From: Peromyscus leucopus
Taxonomy: Eukaryota > Chordata > Mammalia > Rodentia > Cricetidae
Reading direction: 5' to 3'
DNA length: 64,000 nt
Assembly (NCBI RefSeq): GCF_004664715.2
Contig: NC_051082.1
Location: 8,004,498 to 8,068,497, forward strand
In this document: in pieces, positions 10,303-19,735 of the stretch
How the letters are laid out: every line of letters begins with the position of its first letter
Position numbering within the stretch: position 1 is the first letter of the stretch
Notes under the pieces: model-generated
Database searches by the model: none
What the model was told of the DNA's origin: nothing
What the model saw: the letters and a program-made list of their open reading frames with translations, nothing else
Translations under genes and position numbers: made by a program

Positions 10303-11062
10303 GTAAGCATAATGACTCATGTTCATTCTGACCAACTCCCTTCCACCCCAACCTCCTGCTGGCCCAGAGCTGGCCACCCAAACTGAACCAATCAGATTCT
10401 CCCTTGGGAACATAGACAAGGATTTATTCCAAGTTTAATGTCCCAAACTCCTATCACTGGAGGCTCAAACCCTAGGCTTTTCTACTTTCTCCAACTGTCT
10501 CCTGTGCTGGTGAAGACACACAACACCCTTAGGCTTATGCTCTATCCCACACTCCCTGTCGTTCCAAGACAAGTTTTGTTCATTCTAGCGGACATCACTT
10601 GAATGACTTCCTTGTTCTCAACCAGTCCCAGAAGATAAAGGATGCCTGGGTCTTATTGGCTGGGCCTGATTCAGATGGTCTACAGCCATGACTAGCAATC
10701 CATCACATTACTGAGAGCATGGGAGGCAAGGGTGCCCAATGGGAAACTGAGTTTCCATTGTCAGAAGATGGGCCCAGGGCTATATTATGACTCTGGTGGG
10801 TCTGAAGGTACATTAAGACCCATAACTTACTTCCTCTGATAAAATATGTGTTATCTGTGCATCATTTATAAATAATGGGGGGGGTATAAAGACAAATACA
10901 ATCCAGATTAGATAACACTTAGAGTTTTCTTTATGATGGAAAACAGCAAGCCTTTTGTGCTGGCCACTGGGAGTGTTTGGAATGTGAGGCCCTTCTCCCT
11001 GCTGCCCAGTGGTTAAAATCAGTTAAGAGAAAATAGGACTAGACTGGCTTTCAAAATGAAAC
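10303..11062. other. Unique non-coding sequence
   Basis: A short G8 run is present near 10878. No gene or repeat was recognised. Confidence 0.5.
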
Positions 11063-11063
11063 C

Positions 11064-11200
11064 TTCTGGGAGTGTGATAGCACAGCCTGCAATCCCAGCT
11101 TTGGGGAGGTTGAAGCAAGGGCATGGTACTTTCAAGGACAGCAAGACCCAGTCTCCAAGAACAAACAAAAGGAAATCCTTTAAAAAAAAAAAAAAAAAGA
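11064..11200 (+). repeat. Diverged B1-like SINE
   Basis: The segment has 'acagcctgcaatcccagctt', 'ggggaggttgaagcaagggc', 'caagacccagtctcc' and an A-tail. It matches an old, monomeric 7SL-derived element (proto-B1 or B1F type) more than modern B1. Confidence 0.65.
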
Positions 11201-11239
11201 TGAACAAGAATTCTTCACTTCGTGTCCTTCCATGCTGCC

Positions 11240-11700
11240 TCAGGGCTCACCCTGAGAGCTGCTGAGGGGAACCAACATTCCTGAAGGGAGACGAGGTGCT
11301 GAAGCAGGGAACTAACAAGGCAACTCCACATAGTTTATCTGGTAGTTAAAGGAGGTTTATTTCAGGGTAACTTACAACCAGTAAAGAGGTGGGTTACAGG
11401 ATCTGGGAGAGGTGAAGTACAGTCCAGCGTGGTTCTCTGGAGAACTCTGACTTTGTCTGCCATCCAGCATCCAGGATCACGAGGAGCCAAGAGAGCCCAC
11501 ACATATGCATCTTGGGTCTTAAGGGCTCCTGTCTTGGCCACGCCCCAGGGGCAGGTCATAGGCTTGAGTGGCAGTTACTGGCTGCCTCACTAGGGGCAGT
11601 GCTTCAAGGTCAAGGCTGGGACAGCTACCCACTACTAGGTGCCACATAAATTCAGGGCTGCTTGACAAACACAAGCACCCTGAGAAAGGGTAGATCACCA
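11240..11700 (-). mobile_element. Probable solo LTR (antisense)
   Basis: On the minus strand the block has a GC-rich U3-like part with 'ccccaggggcgtggccaa' (the plus strand reads 'ttggccacgccccagggg'; the complement contains an SP1/KLF-type GGGGCGTGG). About 150-200 bp further on it has a polyadenylation signal (GAAATAAACCTCC, about 11354-11366). No internal retroviral region is attached. Ends and family are uncertain. Confidence 0.45.
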
Positions 11701-11926
11701 CGCCTTACTCTGTACCCGGAGTCTGCACTCCTGAACCACTCCGCCCCCCTGCTGCAAGACAGCCCCTTCCAAACCCTCTTCACCACCACACCATAGTCTC
11801 TGTTCCTTGGCACTCTCTTCAGATGATGTGAAGTCTGTAACTACCAGCTTTCTTATAAAGTTTAAAGTGAAATGAGCTGATGGGAGATTTTTCTTGGGGA
11901 GGAAACGGAAAAGAGAGATGAAGTTT
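11701..11926. other. Short unique stretch
   Basis: Unique sequence between an LTR-like block and a B2. Nothing was recognised. Confidence 0.4.
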
Positions 11927-12101
11927 AAAGACTCTTGTGGGGGCTGGAGAGATGGTTCAGAGGTTAAGAGCACCGACTGCTCTTCCAGAGGTCCTGAGTT
12001 CAATTCCCAGCACCCACATGGTGGCTCACAACCATCTGTAATGAGATCTGGCACCCTCTTCTGTGTACATAATTTAAAAAAAAAAAAAAAGACTCTTGTG
12101 G
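11927..12101 (+). repeat. B2 SINE with perfect 14-bp duplication
   Basis: This is a canonical B2 with head 'gggctggagagatggttcag', B-box region 'gagttcaattcccagcaccc', and 'ctggcaccctcttctgtgta' before the A-tail. The duplication aaagactcttgtgg is present at 11927-11940 and again at 12088-12101 with no mismatch, so the insertion is fairly young. Confidence 0.97.
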
Positions 12102-12372
12102 CTTTGGAACCAGAAAGCATCCAGGGACTCTCTGAGGGTCACAGGAAACTGCCCACCTCAGTTTCTAATCCTTGTTGGGAGCAAGAACAGCAGCAGCTCC
12201 TGACAGTATGGCATACAGCATTCACTCTCTCATTTTTTTTTAGCACCCTGACGGTTTTTACCTTGTATGCGCTGCAATTGTTCTGTCATTTCTTAAAACA
12301 ACTCATGCTTGCTTTTTTTCCACATAGCCTCCTTCTGAGCACCATGATTCATGAGACTAAAGGTTTTTTAAG
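12102..12372. other. Short unique stretch
   Basis: Unique sequence. A long open frame from the B2 into this stretch is not coding. Confidence 0.4.
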
Positions 12373-12373
12373 G

Positions 12374-12482
12374 TGAGCGGGGCATGGAGGTACATCTGTA
12401 ATCCCAGCTCTCCAGAGAGGAAGACAGGACTGAATCTGTGGCCAGCCTGACACAGCAAGACCCTGTCTCAAGACAGTTTGAC
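12374..12482 (+). repeat. Old B1-like SINE
   Basis: The segment has 'gcatggaggtacatctgtaa', 'tcccagctctccagagagga' and 'gcaagaccctgtctcaagac'. This is a monomeric 7SL-derived element of an old type, diverged from modern B1. Confidence 0.65.
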
Positions 12483-12505
12483 AAACTGGATATCGTCTAG
12501 TTAAA

Positions 12506-12699
12506 AACTGCTCAAAAGCTGGGCGGCAGCGGTGCATGCCTTTTCATCCCAGCACTCAGGAGGCAGAGCCAGGCAAATCTCTGTGAGTTTGAGGCCAGCC
12601 TGATCTACAGAGCGAGATCCAGGACAGGCACCAAAACTACACAGAGAAACCCTGTCTTGAAAAAACAACAAACAAACAAACAAACCTAACTGCTCAAAT
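12506..12699 (+). repeat. B1 SINE with target-site duplication
   Basis: A full-length B1 with 'gctgggcggcagcggtgcat', the 7SL core and the cricetid-type end 'aggacaggcaccaaaactac'. It is flanked by aactgctcaaa at 12506-12516 and 12689-12699. The tail is (CAAA)n. It follows an older B1-like unit 35 bp upstream. Confidence 0.95.
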
Positions 12700-13126
12700 A
12701 GAAAAAAAAAAAAAACTTATCACAAGCTAACGTCTTCATGAGACTCTCCAACTGAACACATGCTTCTGTCCTGATACTCACCACCAATTACTAGTTTTGT
12801 GGCTTTAACAGGGTCACTCAACCTCACTGAGCTGGCCTGACGCCTCGTTCCTTAAACCCTAACAACATGTTTACATAGCTGAATTTTGCAAGCTTGCATC
12901 CCACCTTTCTCTCCCCCGATTGTCTATTTTTAAAAAAAAAACTTTATGAATATACATATAATTTTCGTGTTTGTCTTTTTATTTATTTGTAACAACGGTG
13001 CATATTCAAGACCTGGAACATGGTATTTGGTTCACAATGAGCAAAACTAGGTGATGAACATGTCTATCTTACCACTACATTTGACACAGTTGAGCTCATC
13101 TCTTCTAGAAATGAGATAACTCGGTG
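12700..13126. other. Unique AT-rich sequence
   Basis: Nothing was recognised beyond A-runs near 12703-12716 and 12931-12940. Confidence 0.45.
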
Positions 13127-13262
13127 GGTAATGTCACCAAGGTCCGACAACTTGAGTTTGAGCCTCAGGTCCTTTATGGTGGAAGGAGAGAAGTGACCTC
13201 CAATCATATACACATGAAAGAGCATTCAAGTGTGTATATATACACATACACCCTTTATAAAA
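13127..13262 (+). repeat. B3-like SINE
   Basis: The segment contains 'aactcggtgggtaatgtcac', 'tgagtttgagcctcaggtcc' and 'tggtggaaggagagaagtga', in the order of a B3-type element. The 3' end runs into a TA-rich stretch. Confidence 0.65.
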
Positions 13263-13845
13263 TGTAATAGAAAACTAAAAAACATACAACACATTGTAAG
13301 GTATTGTCATCCCACTGTGCTGTGGACTCTGGAACTGATCCTTCCCATTGAAATGCGTCTTGGTTCCATTACCCCACCCCTCCCCACTCAAATCATCACC
13401 TGCTGGTGGCATCCACTCCCTTCTTTGAAGTTGTGTTTCTAACTCTCAGTTAGGAGTAAGCGCATGTAACTTGTCTTTCTAGGGTTGGCTTATTCCAGTC
13501 CAATCTCTATTACATATTAATTTAAAATCAGGGAGCCCTGCACACAAGCCTTGAAGCTAAATTTAACTTGAGCCGGTAACCCTCATTCTCAGCATTTCAA
13601 ATCTAATGGAATACTTTTCTACCATCCACTCAAGGTCCTTAAAAATCTCAAGAGATATTTCCTCTGCTGTTCCCCCAGGAAGCAATGTTGTTCCAGCTCC
13701 AGGTAGCCTTCTCTGCCTCTGCCCATGGCCTCCAGCACAGGTCATTTCTTCCATCTAAATAACTCAGTATCATTTTGTATCTCCCACGTGTATTTTTTTT
13801 TTTTTTTTTAATTTGAGCATTGTTTTAATAACGTCTGGCCTCTTC
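13263..13845. other. Unique sequence with a T-run
   Basis: No gene was recognised. A T-homopolymer of about 18 bp lies at 13792-13809. Confidence 0.45.
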
Positions 13846-13849
13846 ACTA

Positions 13850-13962
13850 GAAGTTTCATGTGGCCAGGAATAGCACTTCCTTTCATGGCAGATGTATTTC
13901 CTGAAGTTTATACAGGGCCTGGAACACAGCCAGCAGCTATTTTGTTGAATGACAGATTTCTA
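13850..13962 (-). repeat. LINE L2 3' end fragment (antisense)
   Basis: The plus strand has 'cactagaagtttcatgtggc', 'gggcctggaacacagccagc' and 'ttttgttgaatgac'. This follows the antisense L2 3' consensus (cactagaatgtaagctcc, gcctggcacatag, tttgttgaatga). Confidence 0.5.
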
Positions 13963-14099
13963 GGAGGGCGTGGTTTTGAAATTTCGCAGAAAGGCTCGCC
14001 CCCTCTGCTAGCCTGTTCTAGATGTTTCTGCCTTGTGTGGTTGTCTTTGCTATCTGGCTTAAACCTTTCCTCATTCTTGGCAGAGTAAAGATTTCCTAA
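13963..14099. other. Short unique stretch
   Basis: Nothing was recognised. Confidence 0.35.
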
Positions 14100-15110
14100 A
14101 TAGAGTTACACCCAAAAGCCCTGAACTCCGAGGAGAACTGCTGTTTCCCTAAGAGCCCTGAAGTTCTTCCCACCCCTCAGACGGGTGAAACGCACCCGTT
14201 CCTGGTACCTGTTCACCACGGATGCAGCCTACCATCACCTGGTAAATAAAACACAATTATCTGGGAAGCTGGTCCAGAAAAAGGCCCCGAAGGAGGCGGC
14301 TTGAGAACAGAGAAGAATTGAGAACATTATCCGAGCAGCGAGTAAGCGAGCAAGATCCATCACGGTTAATTATTTGTTCTTAATTGTCAGGAAATGAAGG
14401 CTGGATAGGAGAGGGCTTACAGTGGAATAACACCAAAACCATTCTTCCCAGACACCGGAGCCAAATTTGCAAGTGAGACTTTGCATAGTCCGCGAGTTGT
14501 TAATCATCTAAACACGGGGCCCCTCGGAGCTGCCTGAGTGAAGATTAATTAGTTTTTGAAATAATAGCTAAATTGATGCGGCGAAGGAGCTCAGACTCCA
14601 AAATAATGGCTGAAAATTAGCCACCCTATTTCTTCATTTCTCTTTGCCGGGGCTCCCGGAGGACATTCATCTTTGTTGCTTGTGTAGAAAGGGCTCATTA
14701 ATCAAACAGGCAGATGGGCCTTCCGAAATCTGTGACGTGGAATGAAATAACTGGCCCCGCAAAGCTCACAAGAGGAGAAAAAGTGGGTGGCTGTCTGCTT
14801 GCTCGGGGCTCCTTCCAAACTCAGCCCCGGCCAGGTGTTTTCGTCCTGTTGTGACCACAGCAAGGCGCCAACCCCCAACATGCTCATCTTTTCTCCCGGA
14901 CAAAAAATGGGCTTGCCGACGGAGGCTTTCATGGGTCCACCGTCCAATCCAAAAACTGGACTCCACTAAAGGGATTTAAATAGACGTCATACAGAGTCTT
15001 TAAGTCAATAAGTAAAATATTGTCTTTTCATTATGGTATTATACGCCCCACCTCCTCTCAAGGTGGGACATTTCAACACTAAATTTAGCTTTTCACTAAA
15101 TTTAAGAAGG
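14100..15110. promoter_or_regulatory. Candidate conserved non-coding element, homeodomain-site rich
   Basis: About 1 kb lacks SINE, LINE or LTR sequence in a window where repeats are dense. It keeps CpG-containing words and has many homeodomain cores: TTAATTA at 14366-14372 and 14545-14551, TTAATTG near 14379, further ATTA/AATAAT sites, and CRE-like TGACG/GACGTCAT words near 14733 and 14983. Stop codons interrupt all frames at normal frequency. These properties suggest a developmental enhancer cluster, but conservation has not been measured and the target gene is unknown. Confidence 0.4.
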
Positions 15111-15235
15111 GAATGGGGGATGGTCTCTTTTTTTATTTAAGTTTTTTTTTTATTCATTTTACATACCAACCACAGATCCCCCTCTTATCCCTCCTCCCAC
15201 TCCCCCCTAGCCTTCCCACCCCCACCCCCTCAAGA
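15111..15235 (-). repeat. L1 3' end fragment (antisense)
   Basis: T-rich tracts at 15128-15152 are followed by 'attcattttacataccaacc', 'acagatccccctcttatccc' and a C-rich stretch. This is the antisense form of a rodent L1 3' UTR and poly-A tail. Confidence 0.75.
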
Positions 15236-15638
15236 AACGTGTTCCAGCTGCTACAGAGAGCCATCGGCAGACTCAGGGTGCTGTCTTCTGGGAGCCTTGG
15301 GCTGAGGATTTGAAACCCAATGAGGACAAAGGCTAGTTCCGTGGGGCACCAACCACGTATGGCAGAGCATCAAACGTTAATTAAGAGAAACTCAAAAAGA
15401 TCATGGATGTCACACGACACAATTCTGTCACCCCCGGACAAGTGTGCAGTGATCAGAACACGAAGAGAACCAATCTTTGGCCCAATGAGAGTCTGCTCTT
15501 GAAAATCCAAAACTGAACATGGAGGTTTCTCCGACTGCCTAAGACCACCTCCTGCCTCCATCACTAGGGCAAGAAGCCCAGGTTTCCGGCTCTACTTAAA
15601 AGATTTACCTGGTTGCTCCCCACCGCTGAAGCCTGATG
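15236..15638. other. Unique non-coding sequence
   Basis: No gene or repeat was recognised. Confidence 0.45.
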
Positions 15639-15639
15639 C

Positions 15640-15924
15640 CTCTCCACCATCCCATCTACACCTCCCAGTTCCGTGGCACACGTCCCAAACTCACCATGCT
15701 CTCTCCGCCCTCAAGGCCTTTCCGTAGGCTGTTCCTCTTGCTTTTTATGCTCTTCCCAACTTTCTCACACTCTTCTACCCACCCGTCTCAGAGCTCAGTT
15801 AAGTAAGTCACATTCCAGAAAGTCGTCTCTGTCCCACAAGTCACATGGATAACTCCTTTGGAGAAACGCACCCAACCCCCTGTTGGTTGATGGGGTGTGT
15901 GCTGATAGAATGCATTTCTGAACT

Positions 15925-15973
<49 letters not shown>

Positions 15974-16065
15974 TGTCACATTTCTCTCTGCCATTAAGCC
16001 CTGAGTTTTATAAGGGCGGACTATATGACTTGTTCACTAATATCAAATGCCGTGCTACGTCGTAG
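15640..16065 (-). repeat. LINE L2 fragment (antisense), split by a microsatellite
   Basis: The plus strand has 'caaggcctttccgtaggctg', 'ttcctcttgctttttatgct', 'cttcccaactttctcacact' and then 'cattccagaaagtcgtctct'. This is the well-known antisense L2 series. After a (TG)n insertion it resumes with 'taagggcggactatatgact'. The fragment is old and diverged. Confidence 0.6.
15928..15972 (+). repeat. (TG)n microsatellite
   Basis: About 22 uninterrupted TG units lie inside the L2 remnant. Alternating purine-pyrimidine sequence has Z-DNA potential. Confidence 0.95.
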
Positions 16066-16499
16066 CATTTACTCAAGAAAATATGGTTGTTTAGGAATGG
16101 AGCAAAGAGAGGGCGCTTTCTCTGATGCTCCATTTTCTTCTCAGATCACTCTAGTTCCAGTAATTCCTTTTGACTCATAATAAGTATGTCCCCACTGTGA
16201 GGCAGGAAGATGCCTCTGTTCTCTGACCAACCCTTCTGCCAAGAGCATCATGACGTCTTGTGCTTGGGAATTAGAAGAAGGCTGGTATTTGGTCCTCGAG
16301 AGGAAGAACACAAATATTCACCTGCAATAGTGTCATGGAAGTGAGGTGTGTGGAAGGGCAGAGCTTCCGGGAAAAAAAAAGAAAATGGAGGAGCATGCAT
16401 TTCCTGAGGCTGCTGCAGTGGTGTGGGTGGACCTGATCTCTTCCGGCTGGCTTCAGCAAGGGAAACCAAGATGATAAATCAGAAGCCTGGAAGCCTTGT
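16066..16499. other. Unique non-coding sequence
   Basis: No repeat or gene was recognised. Confidence 0.45.
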
Positions 16500-16770
16500 C
16501 AGGCAGCAAAGATCCGTCCGCACACTAATTGACCTCCAGGACTGACATTGGAGTTTTGGAATTTAAATGTATCCAGATGTCCAAGCAGTCAATAATCCCC
16601 AAGGAAGCCAATCAAATTAGCTGGAGCCCAGCAGACTGTGGCCAAAAAGAAATTGGACCGAGTCTAAAGGAAATCTATTTGCAGCCGAGGACAGGAATGA
16701 AAAATCAAAAGACAAGGCCTTTCCACTGGTGCTGCAGTTCCGACAAGAATGCCCCCTTTTGTAGCGGACT
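16500..16770. promoter_or_regulatory. Candidate conserved non-coding element
   Basis: This is a repeat-free block with 'cacactaattgacctccagg', 'gccaatcaaattagctggag' and 'caataatccccaaggaagcc', a mix of ATTA and CCAAT words. An 81-codon open frame lies across it, but it has no splice context or recognisable domain. Conservation is inferred from texture only. Confidence 0.3.
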
Positions 16771-16872
16771 GTGAGCCCCGTGAGGGCTGGACACTGCACA
16801 CATTTTACATGTGTGTCTCCAGAGCCCAGCACAGGACCAGGCAGACAGCAAGGCTTCACTGCCCGTGTTTAA
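16771..16872 (-). repeat. LINE L2 3' end fragment (antisense)
   Basis: The plus strand reads 'ctgtgagccccgtgagggct', 'gtgtgtctccagagcccagc' and 'acaggaccaggcaga'. It matches the antisense L2 3' pattern (ctccatgagggcaggg, tccccagcgcctag). Confidence 0.6.
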
Positions 16873-16889
16873 GGAACTGAATCCCTACC

Positions 16890-17078
16890 CCCAAGTTTGC
16901 GTGCATACATCTGTGCCTACGTGTGCCAGTGCCCACAGAAGCCAGAAACGGGCATCAGATCCCCTAGAGCTGGAGTTACAGTTTGTTGTGAGCCATCCGC
17001 TGAGGGTGCTGGGAACCTAACTCAGACCCCCTAAAAGAGCAGCAAGGGATCTTAACCGCTGAGCCCCCCTTCCAACCG
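16890..17078 (-). repeat. B2-superfamily SINE (antisense)
   Basis: The reverse complement contains the head 'gctcagcggttaagatccct', 'gggggtctgagttaggttcc' and 'aactccagctctaggggatc' with a GTG-rich tail. The element is nearly full length. Confidence 0.8.
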
Positions 17079-17539
17079 TGAGCATCATCTCTTGCAGCAG
17101 CATCTCGACTGTCTATGTCTCCAGCTCGGCCTCTCTCCAGCCTCCGCCGCACAGTTGATGCTCTAGGCAAGGCAGGTGTCCAGGGACTGCAGGAGTGTAA
17201 ATTTACATATGTCATCTCCAAAGTTGACTTGTCAGTGCAAGTTAAACATGGCAAGCCAGGCAAGCAGTGAGTCCATCCTAGACACACAAGAGAAATCACG
17301 CCTGGGGTGTCCTCTGAAAAACACACAAAAAAAAATGGTCAAAGCTCAACCTTTTACAAGGGTCCCACATGGGAAAATGAGATGCCTGCCCACGGGAGAG
17401 GACAGAGAATGGACCTTTAAAAATTAATATGTACGGTAGTGTCGCCATAGAATGGAGTGCAGGAATGAGAGAAAAGAGAGACCTGTACATAACTCGATAT
17501 GAGTGAATATGTCCCATGAAAGGAGCAATATGCCAGGAT
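17079..17539. other. Unique non-coding sequence
   Basis: Nothing was recognised. Short overlapping frames on both strands are not supported. Confidence 0.45.
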
Positions 17540-17872
17540 GTTTGCATATAATTTAGTTACGTAAGGCTCAAAGCCAAGCGAGATAATATATCAACCGACC
17601 CTGACCCACAATGACTCAGTTTGAATTTTTCAATTTGCCAGAGTGACAAGTGTCCAGTGGAGACATTTCACATTTGGAATTTTGATTTTTTTTTCTCTCA
17701 GTATGTAGTATGATATTTTTTGTGATTCTGGGTGGTGGCAGTAAGTTGGGACCCCCCCACCCCCACCCCACGCCGCCACTGCTGCCGCCCAGTCAGCCAT
17801 GCAAATGAACTGTTAGCAAAATAAAAATTCAGTACATTGTTCTGCTAACTGATGTTTGGTTGCTAGGCAAAT
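17540..17872. promoter_or_regulatory. Candidate regulatory element with octamer, SOX and RFX-like sites
   Basis: This is repeat-free, AT-rich DNA. It contains the octamer ATGCAAAT at 17799-17806, a SOX-like CATTGTT at 17835-17841 and an RFX X-box-like GGTTGCTAGGCAA at 17858-17870, all within about 70 bp. A C-rich run lies near 17752-17770. This motif grammar fits a neural or ciliary enhancer, but that is inference. Confidence 0.4.
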
Positions 17873-17877
17873 TGGAT

Positions 17878-18020
17878 GCATTTTTTTTTTTATTTTTCAA
17901 TGTCATTTATTTATTGTGGGCACATTACTCGAGGCACGTGTAGAGATCAGAGGACAAATTTCAAGAGTCTGCTCTTTCCTTCTACCATGTGGGCTCCAGG
18001 GTGCAACTCTGTTGATGACA
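17878..18020 (-). repeat. B3-like SINE (antisense)
   Basis: The plus strand reads 'gtagagatcagaggacaaat', 'ttcaagagtctgctctttcc' and 'ttctaccatgtgggctccag', the reverse of a B3-type body. The T-run at 17881-17891 is the tail. Confidence 0.75.
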
Positions 18021-18344
18021 CCCCCTAAAAGCATAAGCCCAGCCTGGGCCACACCCTGCCTTCTCACACTGCCCTCCCCCCAACAAGCCTTTCTCACCTG
18101 AGGTCTAGTGCCAGTGTGTGTAACTGCTGGAAAGCCCTGGGGACCTTCACTCCATTGGACACTAACGATTACTTTCTCCCTTATACCCCACTAGACTGTC
18201 TCTCCCGCAGAGAATAAACTTCCAAGAGGATGTGGCGTTTGGCTTTGTTAAGAATGGAATCTTCGGGACTGAGACGTGCACCTTGCCCCCATTAGGACAG
18301 CCCATGTGCTGAAAAGCACTAATAAGGCCAACAATCAACCAACA
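18021..18344. other. Unique sequence
   Basis: Nothing was recognised with confidence. 'ccccactagactgtctctcc' near 18190 could be a trace of antisense L2. Confidence 0.4.
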
Positions 18345-18528
18345 AGGCCTCACGGGATGACAAAGCCTCTGTACATTGAAGAAAACAGTCAACTGAGTGA
18401 AAAGAGCCCACAGTACGAACAAAAACCTTTGCCAGCTAGAGAGCCGACCGAAGAGTCAGATCTTGAATATACAAAGAACCCACAAAAGTAAACAACAAGA
18501 TATCAAACAACCTAATCAATAAGTGGAG
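18345..18528 (+). repeat. L1 ORF2 3' region fragment, left part
   Basis: The sequence 'aaagagcccacagtacgaac' through 'atatcaaacaacctaatcaa' follows the L1 ORF2 segment ahead of the 3' end. It is cut at 18528 by a family A LTR-like repeat and continues at 18876. Confidence 0.65.
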
Positions 18529-18875
18529 TGTCCTAGTTTTCTATTGCTGTGAAGAGACACCAGGACCACAGGAACTCTTATAAAGGAACACATTTAATGA
18601 GGGTGGCTTGCTTACAGAGGTTCAGTCCATTGTCATCGTGGCGGGGAGCATGCCGGCATGCAGGCAGGACATGGTGCTGGCTACATCTTGATATGCAGGC
18701 TGCAGGAAGTCACCTGAGACACTCAGCAGTATCCTGAGCATAGGAAACCTCAAAGCCCACCCCCACAGTGACACACTTCCTCCAGCAAGGCCACACCCAC
18801 TCCAACAAAGCCACACCTCCTAATAGTGCCACTCCCTGTGAGAATATGGGGGCCAATTACATTCAAACTACCACA
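18529..18875 (-). mobile_element. LTR-like rodent repeat, family A, inserted in L1
   Basis: The element starts TGTCCTAG and ends CTACCACA, so it has TG...CA termini. Inside are 'tctattgctgtgaagagaca', 'ggcttgcttacagaggttca', 'catgccggcatgcaggcagg' and 'gccacacccactccaacaaa'. The flanking pentamers tggag and gggag agree at four of five positions, compatible with an old 5-bp duplication. It separates two parts of one L1. Confidence 0.8.
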
Positions 18876-19240
18876 GGGAGTAAGGAAGCAAGCAGACAGT
18901 TCTCAAAAGGTTAAATCCAAATGGCCAATAAGCATGAAAAACTATTCCACCCCACGAACCACCAGATAAATGCAAACCAAAAGCCACCAAGCCATCACCC
19001 TCCCAGAAACGCAGTCACTGAGAAAGCACACTATGTCAAATGAAATTACATTGTTTGATAGATACGTGGATATAACCAGAGATCATGTTAAGTCAACTAA
19101 GCCAGGCTCCGAAGAAGAAATATCACGTCTTCTCTCATTTGTGGGTCCTAGATTTTTTACAGATATATTAAGCCACATTGGATGGGATCCTTCAACGTTC
19201 TATCATAGCCTACAGATTCTAGCAAAGCTGTTCCAGTGCT
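18876..19240 (+). repeat. L1 ORF2 3' region fragment, right part
   Basis: The segment contains 'atggccaataagcatgaaaa', 'aatgcaaaccaaaagccacc' and, after an apparent internal deletion, 'atcatgttaagtcaactaag' and 'tctctcatttgtgggtccta'. These are L1 ORF2 C-terminal landmarks. Frames are broken. Confidence 0.7.
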
Positions 19241-19359
19241 CAAAGGGACTCTCCCACGGGTCATCAGGAACGGCATCCCAGGAGGCTTGTCTGAGACCAA
19301 AGACTCACAGTCTCTCAGTATCTGCCTTCACTCTCCTCTGGATCTTCTACTTCTTGGCT
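19241..19359. other. Short unique stretch
   Basis: Nothing was recognised. Confidence 0.35.
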
Positions 19360-19735
19360 TCATTTCTGTTGCTATAATAAATACCCTGAAGAAAACACCA
19401 TGAGGCAGAAAGGATCCATTTGGCTTACAGTTCAAATCTAGTGTTCATCACATGTGGCGGGTGGGGATGTCAAGGCAGGAACTCAAGCAGCCGGTCACAT
19501 CACACCCACAGCCAAGGAAACAGAGAACAAAGGTACTCTCACTTGCCTCCAGGCTCTCAGCTAGCTTTCTCTTCTCTTACACAGTTCTAGACCCCATGCC
19601 CAGGGAATGGTGCCACCCACAATGGTCTGGGTCTTCCTGGGTCAATTATCAATCAAGACTGTCCCCCACAGACATGCCCACAGATAACCTACACTAGGGG
19701 ATTCCTCATTAAGAATCCTCCCAGGTGAGTCTAGG
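19360..19735 (-). mobile_element. LTR-like rodent repeat, family B
   Basis: The plus strand has 'ttctgttgctataataaata', 'ccatttggcttacagttcaa', 'aaggcaggaactcaagcagc' and 'caatcaagactgtcccccac' followed by 'gacatgcccacagataacct'. It shares module order with the copies at 30.75 and 50.2 kb. It is diverged and the right end is soft. Confidence 0.6.

Noticed and set aside
11941..12090. tRNA-like sequence (also at 23281, 62078 and others)
   Set aside because: These are the tRNA-derived heads of B2/B3/B4 SINEs, not tRNA genes. They continue into SINE bodies and A-rich tails.
16529..16774. 81-codon frame in a repeat-free block
   Set aside because: No splice sites or domain. The block is better explained as a possible non-coding element.
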